Source of the DNA: JBCDCP01 sp039181495
GTDB lineage: Bacteria; Pseudomonadota; Alphaproteobacteria; Rhizobiales; Tepidamorphaceae
Assembly: GCA_039181495.1 (NCBI GenBank)
Contig: JBCDCP010000036.1
Span: forward strand, 1 to 24,313
Direction of reading: 5' to 3'
DNA: 24,313 nt
Shown: one piece after another, positions 9,160 to 14,602 of the stretch
Numbering within the stretch: the stretch's first letter is position 1
Layout: each line of letters starts with the position of its first letter
Translations under genes and position numbers: made by a program
Notes under the pieces: generated by a model
Seen by the model: the letters and a program-made list of their open reading frames with translations, nothing else
Told to the model about the DNA's origin: nothing
Database searches by the model: none

Positions 9160-9189
9160 AAAAAGAGTACAGCGCCGGGGCCCGGCGCT
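9160..9189 (-). terminator. terminator-like hairpin between acpP and fabF
   Basis: The bases 9171-9189 form a stem AGCGCCGG / CCGGCGCT around a three-base loop. On the minus strand this is followed, six bases later, by five T residues (9160-9164). The stem is GC-rich and perfect. It lies 30 bp past the acpP stop in the direction of transcription and ahead of fabF. It fits a rho-independent terminator or a partial attenuator that raises acpP mRNA over fabF mRNA. The short gap between stem and T-run makes full termination uncertain. Confidence 0.6.
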
Positions 9190-9219
9190 GCTACATCGCT
9201 CAGGAGTGTTGCTGCAGCG

Positions 9220-9456
9220 TCAGGCGGCGTTCTTTTCGAGAAACTTCACCGCATCGCCAACCGTCTGGATAGACTCAGCCGCATCGTCGGGGATTTCGCA
9301 TCCGAATTCCTCTTCGAACGCCATAACAAGCTCGACGGTTTCGAGGCTGTCGGCGCCAAGATCGTCAATGAAGCTGGCTCCTTCAGCAACCTTGTCGGCT
9401 TCGACGCCGAGGTGTTCCACGACGATTTTCTTCACACGTTCGGCGATATTGCTCAT
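9220..9456 (-). CDS. acpP: acyl carrier protein
   Basis: ACP carries growing acyl chains as thioesters on a 4'-phosphopantetheine arm. The protein has 78 residues, is strongly acidic, and shows the attachment motif LGADSLETVELVMAFEEEFG with Ser37 as the modified residue. Both length and sequence are typical. GGGA eight bases before the ATG could serve as Shine-Dalgarno, with AAGGA a little further up. It lies between fabG and fabF in the fab cluster, with a 277-bp upstream gap that may hold its own promoter and a terminator-like hairpin behind it. Confidence 0.97.
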   Translation of the reverse strand: MSNIAERVKKIVVEHLGVEADKVAEGASFIDDLGADSLETVELVMAFEEEFGCEIPDDAAESIQTVGDAVKFLEKNAA

Positions 9457-9621
9457 ATTATTAGTCCCAGTCCTTAGAGGCAGGGCGACTGCCGCTGCCG
9501 GAATGACCTTATCGTCATGCCTGGCGACGCTCGCCCAACCGATTGTGGGTACTGCCGCAAGGCACTTCAGCCTGATCGTCAGCCAGAAACTCCGGCCATT
9601 TCCAGACGCTTTCAGAGTGGT

Positions 9622-9650
9622 CGTTAGCCGCCCCGGCGCCCCGGCGTCAA
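9622..9650 (-). promoter_or_regulatory. possible acpP promoter
   Basis: On the minus strand TTGACG (9645-9650) is followed by a 17-base spacer and CTAACG (9622-9627). The -35 box is good but the -10 box is poor. The position, about 165 bp before acpP, would leave a long leader containing two short hairpins: stem GGCGA/TCGCC at 9523-9535 and stem ATGAC/GTCAT at 9503-9518. This is a guess from spacing only. Confidence 0.25.
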
Positions 9651-9733
9651 TGCCTGAGCGCGATATTTTTCTACCTTACGGACAACTGGCCAGCCGGGAT
9701 CACCTCTTGGCCCAAAGCCGCCCTGACCGCGGA

Positions 9734-10471
9734 TCAGATCATGGCCATGCCGCCATTCACATGCAGCGTCTGGCCCGTCATGTAGGCAGCCTCATCGCTG
9801 GCGAGATAGACAACGGCGTTGGCGACTTCCTCGGGCGCACCCAGACGTTTGGCCGGCACACGCGAGAGGATTGCATCGCGCTGTTTATCATTCAGTGCAT
9901 CGGTCATGGCGGTTGAGATGAACCCCGGCGCCACGCAATTCACGGTAATTCCGCGGCTCGCCACTTCGAATGCAAGCGATTTGGTCATGCCAACCATACC
10001 AGCCTTGGAGGCGCAATAGTTGCCCTGGCCGGGATTGCCGATAACGCCAACGACGGAAGTGATCGAGATGATCCGGCCCGAACGGCGGCGCATCATGCCG
10101 CCAACGGCTGCGCGCGTGAGGCGAAACATCGCGGTCAGATTGACCTGGATGACCTGATCCCACTCGTCATCCTTCATGCGCATGAAGATGTTGTCGCGCG
10201 TGATGCCGGCATTGTTGACCAAGATATCGACCTGCCCCATCGCCTCATCGGCCCGGCCGATAAGGCCATCCACCGCCTCGAGGTCGGTCAGATCGCAAGG
10301 TAGTACATGAACGCTGTCACCGAGCCCGGTGGCTATCTCATCGAGAACTGCCTGCCGTGTTCCGGAAATGCCAACAACTGCGCCTTGCGCATGTAAACGC
10401 TCTGCGATGGAGCGGCCAATGCCGCCACTCGCACCGGTCACCAGTGCTGTCTTGCCTGTCAGATCGAGCAT
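9734..10471 (-). CDS. fabG: 3-oxoacyl-ACP reductase FabG
   Basis: FabG reduces beta-ketoacyl-ACP with NADPH in each fatty-acid elongation round. The 245-residue protein is a classical short-chain dehydrogenase: TGASGGIG at residues 12-19 binds the cofactor, NNAG is at 86-89, and the catalytic residues are Ser139 (in SITS), Tyr152 and Lys156 (in NYCASKAG). The C-terminus TGQTLHVNGGMAMI is typical of FabG and helps separate it from other members of the superfamily. A Shine-Dalgarno AGAGG lies six bases before the ATG at 10471. It sits 40 bp after fabD and before acpP, so the cluster context supports the assignment. Confidence 0.96.
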   Translation of the reverse strand: MLDLTGKTALVTGASGGIGRSIAERLHAQGAVVGISGTRQAVLDEIATGLGDSVHVLPCDLTDLEAVDGLIGRADEAMGQVDILVNNAGITRDNIFMRMKDDEWDQVIQVNLTAMFRLTRAAVGGMMRRRSGRIISITSVVGVIGNPGQGNYCASKAGMVGMTKSLAFEVASRGITVNCVAPGFISTAMTDALNDKQRDAILSRVPAKRLGAPEEVANAVVYLASDEAAYMTGQTLHVNGGMAMI

Positions 10472-10511
10472 TACTGACCTCTCGTTCTTGGTCCAACTGC
10501 CTTTACGAGGC

Positions 10512-11447
10512 TCATATATCGATGGAGTCGAAGTCGGCCACGGTTCCGATGGCTGATGCCTTCATATCCCGGTTGATGCGGCGCGCAAGTCCGCACAGGA
10601 CTTTGCCGGCGCCAACTTCGTAGAGCCGGTCGACGCCCAGACCACCCAACGCCTCGACACTCTCGCGCCAGCGCACCGTGCCAGTGACCTGCGAGATCAG
10701 CTGGTTGCGGATGGTGTCAGGGTCCGATGACGCGCTGGCCGTCACATTGGCTATCAATGGGACGGCGGGTGCGTTCATGGCAACGCCGGCCAGTGCCTCG
10801 GCCATTTCATCGGCAGCGGACTGCATCAGTGCGCAATGGAAAGGTGCGGATACCGGAAGAAGTATCGCGCGTTGGGCGCCAGCATCTTTGGCCAATTCGA
10901 CCGCCCGCTCGACGGCTGCCTTGTGGCCCGACACAACGACCTGACCGGGTGCATTGTCATTGGCCGCCTGGCAAACCTCCCCTTGGGTCGCGTTTTCCGC
11001 GACGTCCACGGCGGCGTCGTAGTCAAGCCCGATCAGTGCCGCCATGGCACCTGCACCAACTGGCACAGCGCGCTGCATCGCCTGGCCGCGCAACCGCAAC
11101 AGGCTTGCCGCGTCGGACAGAGTGAACGTTCCAGCAGCAGCAAGGGCGGAGTATTCGCCAAGAGAATGCCCTGCGACGTGGGAGGCGCTCGCTGCAACGG
11201 TGACACCTTTTTCGGTCTGCAGTGCGGCCAACACAGCCATCGAAACCGCCATCAGCGCCGGCTGGGCATTGTGGGTCAGGGTCAATTCGTCCTCGGGACC
11301 CTCGAAGATCAGCGTCGACAGCTTTTCGTTCAGAGCATCGTCGACCTCGTCAAAGACTGCCCTGGCGGCGGGAAAAGCGTCCGCTAGATCCTTGCCCATT
11401 CCGGGCTTCTGGCTGCCCTGTCCGGGAAACATGAAACAGGCGGACAT
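10512..11447 (-). CDS. fabD: malonyl-CoA:ACP transacylase FabD
   Basis: FabD moves malonyl groups from CoA to ACP, giving the elongation substrate. From the ATG at 11447 the protein has 311 residues and begins ACFMFPGQGSQKPGMG, the family hallmark. The nucleophile is Ser95 in GHSLGEYSAL, the partner His is His204 in SAPFHCALM, and the carboxylate-binding Arg is Arg120 in LRLRGQAMQ. I prefer 11447 because AGGA lies eight bases upstream. The frame is open to 11495 and an ATG at 11456 exists, but AGG touches that codon directly. fabD is the first gene of the minus-strand fab cluster and faces the 419-bp region divergent from rpsF. Confidence 0.96.
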   Translation of the reverse strand: MSACFMFPGQGSQKPGMGKDLADAFPAARAVFDEVDDALNEKLSTLIFEGPEDELTLTHNAQPALMAVSMAVLAALQTEKGVTVAASASHVAGHSLGEYSALAAAGTFTLSDAASLLRLRGQAMQRAVPVGAGAMAALIGLDYDAAVDVAENATQGEVCQAANDNAPGQVVVSGHKAAVERAVELAKDAGAQRAILLPVSAPFHCALMQSAADEMAEALAGVAMNAPAVPLIANVTASASSDPDTIRNQLISQVTGTVRWRESVEALGGLGVDRLYEVGAGKVLCGLARRINRDMKASAIGTVADFDSIDI

Positions 11448-11491
11448 GCCGCACATCCTGTGATTTGTGAAATTGACGGGGAAACCGCCGG

Positions 11492-11520
11492 ACAAACACG
11501 GGAATGCATGGTGATGTCAA
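11492..11520 (-). promoter_or_regulatory. candidate fabD promoter
   Basis: On the minus strand a perfect -35 box TTGACA (11515-11520) stands 17 bases before GTTTGT (11492-11497), a weak -10 box. Transcription would start near 11485, giving a leader of about 38 bases before the fabD ATG. Position and the exact -35 match favour it; the -10 box is the weak point. Confidence 0.4.
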
Positions 11521-11792
11521 GACAGGGCCTTAGCATGGCAGACGGCTTGGCAATGCTGGCCACCCCCGCCCTTGCTTTCGATCCACTTTCGTGGCACAGG
11601 CTCCGCTTCCGTCGAGGATGGCTGGTGGCTGAAAGAGCAACCGAACGCGTGTTCGGTGTGGTGGGCATTCATCACAGGCTCCGTGTCTCCGCTCGTCGAA
11701 ACCGCTGAAACCGCCTCCGTTGCCAGGGTTTTGCCCTTCACACAGGCTTTCGGCCGAGGCTTCGCGCCACACTTGCGGAAACGAGAGCAACC

Positions 11793-11842
11793 GAGGCGTC
11801 TTCGCATGCCAGGCTCTATCCAGAGCCATGCGTGCGCGTCTC
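11793..11842 (+). promoter_or_regulatory. candidate bS6:bS18 mRNA leader hairpin upstream of rpsF
   Basis: An inner stem GGCTCT/AGAGCC (11812-11817 with 11822-11827, loop ATCC) sits on an outer stem CGCAT/ATGCG (11803-11807 with 11828-11832), with a GCCA bulge on the 5' side. Weaker pairing continues outward (GAG 11793-11795 with CTC 11840-11842). It lies 24 bases before the rpsF ATG. In many bacteria the bS6:bS18 complex binds a bulged hairpin in its own leader, with a conserved CCG in the bulge. I do not see that CCG clearly here, so the link is tentative. Confidence 0.35.
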
Positions 11843-11866
11843 CAGAGATATGAAAGCAGTTGGCCC

Positions 11867-12328
11867 ATGGCGCTCTATGAGCACATCTTCATGGCCCGGC
11901 AGGACGTTTCGGCCAGTCAGGTCGAAACGCTGACCGAGCAGTTCAAGTCTATCATCACCGAGCATGGCGGCACCACCGGCAAGACCGAATATTGGGGTCT
12001 GCGGACGTTGGCCTACAAGGTTCAGAAGAACCGCAAGGCGCATTACACGCTGATCGACATCGATGCCAATGCCGATGCCATTATCGAAATGGAGCGGCAG
12101 ATGCGCATCAATGATGATGTGATCCGCTTCGTGACCTTCCGGGTCGACGAGCACAACGATGAGCAGTCTGCCATCCTGACGCGTCGTGAAGAACGCGGCG
12201 GGCGCGGCGGGCGCGGAGACCGTGGCGATCGTGGGGACCGTGGTGATCGCGGCCCGCGCGGCGACCGGGGTGATCGTGGCGATCGCCCGCGTCGTGACGA
12301 TTCACCTGCCGAAGCAAGCGCAGAATAA
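11867..12328 (+). CDS. rpsF: 30S ribosomal protein bS6
   Basis: bS6 binds the central domain of 16S rRNA together with bS18. The core (residues 1 to about 100) begins MALYEHIFMARQDVS and includes GKTEYWGLRTLAYKVQKNRK and VIRFVTFRVDEH, all typical. The protein has 153 residues, and the last 50 or so form a basic, low-complexity tail. Residues 111-140 are ten triplets, mostly Gly-Asp-Arg, followed by PRRDDSPAEASAE. Alphaproteobacterial bS6 proteins often have a charged tail; the regular triplets are notable. The start is ATG 11867, since upstream in-frame codons do not resemble bS6; the Shine-Dalgarno (GAAAG) is weak and distant. rpsR follows after 23 bp. Confidence 0.95.
   Translation: MALYEHIFMARQDVSASQVETLTEQFKSIITEHGGTTGKTEYWGLRTLAYKVQKNRKAHYTLIDIDANADAIIEMERQMRINDDVIRFVTFRVDEHNDEQSAILTRREERGGRGGRGDRGDRGDRGDRGPRGDRGDRGDRPRRDDSPAEASAE
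12197..12286 (+). repeat. nine-base tandem repeat coding Gly-Asp-Arg triplets in rpsF
   Basis: Ten consecutive nine-base units encode GGR, GGR, then GDR four times, GPR, and GDR three times. Codon choice varies between units (GGC GAT CGT, GGG GAC CGT, GGT GAT CGC and so on). The repeat is therefore kept at protein level rather than being a recent exact DNA expansion. Confidence 0.85.
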
Positions 12329-12351
12329 CCCCGCACCGAAAGGAATTTGCG

Positions 12352-12606
12352 ATGAGCCTTCCCAATATCGCCCAATTGCCGGTGCGGCGTCCGTTCCACC
12401 GCCGGCGCAAGACCTGCCCGTTCTCTGGCGACAATGCACCGGTGATCACCTACAAGGATCCCAAGCTGCTGAGCCGTTACATCTCCGAGCGCGGCAAGAT
12501 CGTGCCGAGCCGGATCACGGCCGTCTCAGCCAAGAAGCAGCGCGAACTGGCCCGTGCCATCAAACGCGCCCGGTTTCTTGCGCTACTGCCTTACAAGGTA
12601 GACTGA
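12352..12606 (+). CDS. rpsR: 30S ribosomal protein bS18
   Basis: bS18 pairs with bS6 on the platform of the 30S subunit. The 84-residue basic protein has RRPFHRRRKTCPFSG, YKDPKLLSRYISERGKIVPSRITAVS and KKQRELARAIKRARFLALLPY, all characteristic. A strong Shine-Dalgarno AAAGGA (12339-12344) stands seven bases before the ATG. It follows rpsF after 23 bp and precedes the DUF2232 gene after 150 bp, the order usual in Alphaproteobacteria. Confidence 0.97.
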   Translation: MSLPNIAQLPVRRPFHRRRKTCPFSGDNAPVITYKDPKLLSRYISERGKIVPSRITAVSAKKQRELARAIKRARFLALLPYKVD

Positions 12607-12643
12607 TCGGTCACGCCAGCCAGCGTGGCACTGCGACACTTCC

Positions 12644-12666
12644 TGCGGGCGGCGTAACTGCCCGCA
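12644..12666 (+). other. hairpin between rpsR and DUF2232 gene
   Basis: TGCGGGC (12644-12650) pairs perfectly with GCCCGCA (12660-12666) around a nine-base loop. A smaller stem CACGC/GCGTG lies just before, at about 12612-12627. There is no T-run after either, so these look more like mRNA-processing or stabilising hairpins than rho-independent terminators. The function is not known. Confidence 0.35.
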
Positions 12667-12756
12667 ACAAAGGTTCGAAGTTGGGGCGGGCATAGCGATC
12701 CACCTCTAACCGCCTGCCGGGGGGCACCACCGGCCAAGACGGGACAGCGACGCGAC

Positions 12757-13743
12757 ATGAGAAACGCCTATTTCATCGGCCTCGCCGCCGGTCTCGCATC
12801 GGCACTGTTGTATCTGTCAATCTCGACGGGCGCGGCATTGGCGATGTTGCTGTTCTATATTGCGCCGCTGCCACTTTTCATCGCAGGTTTTGGGTGGGGC
12901 GTGCTGGCTGCCCTGATCGGCGGTGGCGTCGGTGCTGGAGCGACCGCAATCGCTGTAGGGCCCGCGCTTGGCGTGGTCTTTGTTGCGACAATCGCGGCTC
13001 CCGTTGCCTTCCTGACGCAGCTTGCGCTTCTGGCCAGACCCGTTGACGCCGACGACCCCAATTCCGTACTCGAATGGTACCCCGAAGGACGCTTGTTGCT
13101 TTGGAGCGCGGCGATTGGGACGGTCATGGTTGCAGGACTAGTGCTCGCGCTTGGCGGGTCCGTCACCGGATTCAAGACACTTATTATGGATGCCTTGCGC
13201 GAGGGTTTGACCGGAGACGCGCCCGCCCTGCAACTGCCGGAGAACGTCGATATCGAAGCCCTCATTAGTGGGGTCGCCAGTTTCGTTGGCCCGGTCGCTG
13301 CAGCGCTCTGGACTCTGACAACGGTGGTCAACATGTGGCTGGCTGGTCGGGTTGCGACAGCGTCTGGGCTGACGGCGCGCCCAATGCCCGATCTCGCTCT
13401 TGTCGAGCTGCCGCGGCCGGTCCTGATACTGACCGCAGCCGCCGTGCTGCTGACCTTCATGCCAGGCCTTATTGGCTATTTCGGATGGCTCGCGGTCGCC
13501 ACCCTTTCGATCGTCTATTTCCTCGTGGGGCTGGCGACGATTCATTTGCTGACGCGCGGCATGGCGATGCGCGGGCTGATCCTGTTCGGAGTCTATCTGT
13601 TCACGCTGGTCTTCATCTGGGTCGCCGTCCTGATCATCATTCTCGGTTTTGCCGATGCGGGCTTCGATCTTCGTCGGCGCGCAGCGGGCAAGACGCCACC
13701 GCCGGCGCCGCCATCGGGCCGATCGCCGCATGACACTGAATAA
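12757..13743 (+). CDS. DUF2232 family integral membrane protein
   Basis: The 328-residue product is very hydrophobic, with about eight predicted membrane helices. They include residues around 5-25, 27-50, 53-85, 112-135, 170-195, 220-245, 247-270 and 275-300. A short basic, Pro-rich cytosolic tail ends at SPHDTE. Position between rpsR and rplI is where Alphaproteobacteria keep a DUF2232 protein, and Firmicutes keep the related YybS near rplI. Its biochemical role is not established, and I see no catalytic motif. The start codon ATG 12757 has only a weak GGGACAG sequence upstream. It is probably co-transcribed with the ribosomal genes, with rplI 44 bp downstream. Confidence 0.82.
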   Translation: MRNAYFIGLAAGLASALLYLSISTGAALAMLLFYIAPLPLFIAGFGWGVLAALIGGGVGAGATAIAVGPALGVVFVATIAAPVAFLTQLALLARPVDADDPNSVLEWYPEGRLLLWSAAIGTVMVAGLVLALGGSVTGFKTLIMDALREGLTGDAPALQLPENVDIEALISGVASFVGPVAAALWTLTTVVNMWLAGRVATASGLTARPMPDLALVELPRPVLILTAAAVLLTFMPGLIGYFGWLAVATLSIVYFLVGLATIHLLTRGMAMRGLILFGVYLFTLVFIWVAVLIIILGFADAGFDLRRRAAGKTPPPAPPSGRSPHDTE

Positions 13744-13787
13744 CCAACACGCTTTGAACCGGACACACTTCTGAAAGGACCAACACA

Positions 13788-14441
13788 ATGGACGTAATTC
13801 TGCTTGAGCGTATTCCGCGCCTCGGACAAATGGGCGACACAGTGCGCGTCAAAGACGGCTATGCCCGCAACTATCTCCTGCCCCAGGGAAAGGCACTTCG
13901 CTCGACGCCTGAGAATCTCGAGCGTTTTGAGAATGACCGGGCCCAGCTTGAGGCGCGCAATCTTGAGCGCCGCCAGGAAGCTGAAGCAGTGTCCGACAAG
14001 CTCGATGGCCAGGCCGTGATTCTCATCCGGCAAGCCGGCACCAACGGCCAGCTCTACGGCTCGGTCACCGCGCGTGATGTCGCCGAAGCACTCACCGAGG
14101 CCGGTTTCACGGTTGCCCGGTCGCAGGTGCTGCTGAACAACCCGATCAAGGCAATCGGCTTGTCAGACGTCGTCATCAGGCTCCATGCGGAAGTGGAATC
14201 TGGCGTGACCGTCAACGTCGCGCGTTCGGACGATGAAGCCGAACGGCAGGCGGCCGGTGAGGACATTGTTGCCAGCGAGCGGGAAGAGGATGTGGTCTCG
14301 GCCGAGGAGTTCTTCGAGGACGCCGAAATCGCCGCTGAACTCGACGAAGCCGGCCTTGAAGATATCGATCAAGCGCCGGCCGAAGACACTGCGGAAGCCA
14401 GCGACTCGGCCGCGGACGACGAGGACGAAAGTCAAGCCTAA
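13788..14441 (+). CDS. rplI: 50S ribosomal protein bL9, with acidic C-terminal extension
   Basis: bL9 binds 23S rRNA near the L1 stalk and helps hold the reading frame. The N-terminal RNA-binding domain MDVILLERIPRLGQMGDTVRVKDGYARNYLLPQG is typical. A long helix (residues about 40-75) joins it to the C-terminal domain with NGQLYGSVTARDVAEAL and IKAIGLSDVVIRLHAEV. E. coli bL9 has 149 residues and this one 217; the last 70 or so are strongly acidic (EREEDVVSAEEFFEDAE and on), a feature common in Alphaproteobacteria. A Shine-Dalgarno AAAGGA stands eight bases before the ATG. A terminator-like hairpin directly follows the stop codon. Confidence 0.96.
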   Translation: MDVILLERIPRLGQMGDTVRVKDGYARNYLLPQGKALRSTPENLERFENDRAQLEARNLERRQEAEAVSDKLDGQAVILIRQAGTNGQLYGSVTARDVAEALTEAGFTVARSQVLLNNPIKAIGLSDVVIRLHAEVESGVTVNVARSDDEAERQAAGEDIVASEREEDVVSAEEFFEDAEIAAELDEAGLEDIDQAPAEDTAEASDSAADDEDESQA

Positions 14442-14467
14442 TTGGCCCCAGTGGCCAAAAACTTTTT
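14442..14467 (+). terminator. probable terminator after rplI
   Basis: TTGGCC (14442-14447) pairs with GGCCAA (14453-14458) around a five-base loop, and five T residues follow at 14463-14467. It starts immediately after the rplI stop codon, so it would end the rpsF-rpsR-DUF2232-rplI transcript. A second small stem of C and G runs lies at about 14469-14486. Confidence 0.6.
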
Positions 14468-14500
14468 GCCCCCGGGATAACGGGGATTTCGACATTGAAC

Positions 14501-14535
14501 GCAGGGGCGGTCTGGAAAATCCAGGGCGCCCCTGT
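14501..14535 (+). other. strong two-part hairpin upstream of dnaB
   Basis: AGGGGCG (14503-14509) pairs with CGCCCCT (14527-14533), and inside it CTGGA (14512-14516) pairs with TCCAG (14520-14524) around AAA. Two-base mismatches separate the stems. No T-run follows. It lies between the rplI terminator and the candidate dnaB promoter, so it could be a second terminator element or a regulatory structure. Confidence 0.5.
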
Positions 14536-14539
14536 CTAT

Positions 14540-14568
14540 TTGGCGGCTCCAATCCATCGCCCTATCCT
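14540..14568 (+). promoter_or_regulatory. candidate dnaB promoter
   Basis: TTGGCG (14540-14545) and TATCCT (14563-14568) are 17 bases apart, each matching four of six consensus bases. Transcription would start near 14575, giving a leader of about 28 bases before the dnaB ATG, with AGGAG at 14588-14592 as Shine-Dalgarno. Confidence 0.4.
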
Positions 14569-14602
14569 AAGCGCTCACCCGCGAATCAGGAGCCCACGCG
14601 CC

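Larger units (their letters stand above)
11448..11866. other. 419-bp divergent intergenic region between fabD and rpsF
   Basis: No convincing gene lies here. Open frames on both strands have no recognisable family. The region holds the candidate fabD promoter, three copies of CACAGGCT (11595, 11673, 11741), two copies of a 21-22-base block starting AGAGCAACCGA (11634-11655 and 11784-11804), a perfect hairpin CCGAAC-GCGT-GTTCGG at 11641-11656, and a longer hairpin ending 24 bases before rpsF. I could not find a convincing rpsF promoter by eye. Confidence 0.6.

Noticed and set aside
8666..9916. A 416-codon open frame on the plus strand
   Set aside because: It lies antisense across fabF and acpP and over the acpP upstream gap, has no recognisable domain, and reflects high GC content and the codon use of the real genes.
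11530..11868. Minus-strand 112-codon open frame between fabD and rpsF
   Set aside because: No recognisable family, no clear Shine-Dalgarno, and it covers the candidate leader hairpin and repeat blocks.
12197..12286. A CRISPR-like or satellite repeat array
   Set aside because: The period is nine bases, in frame inside rpsF, with no spacers; it is a coding repeat.
12197..12286. RGD motifs in bS6 as cell-adhesion signals
   Set aside because: The protein is a cytosolic ribosomal component with no export signal; RGD arises from the GDR triplet repeat.
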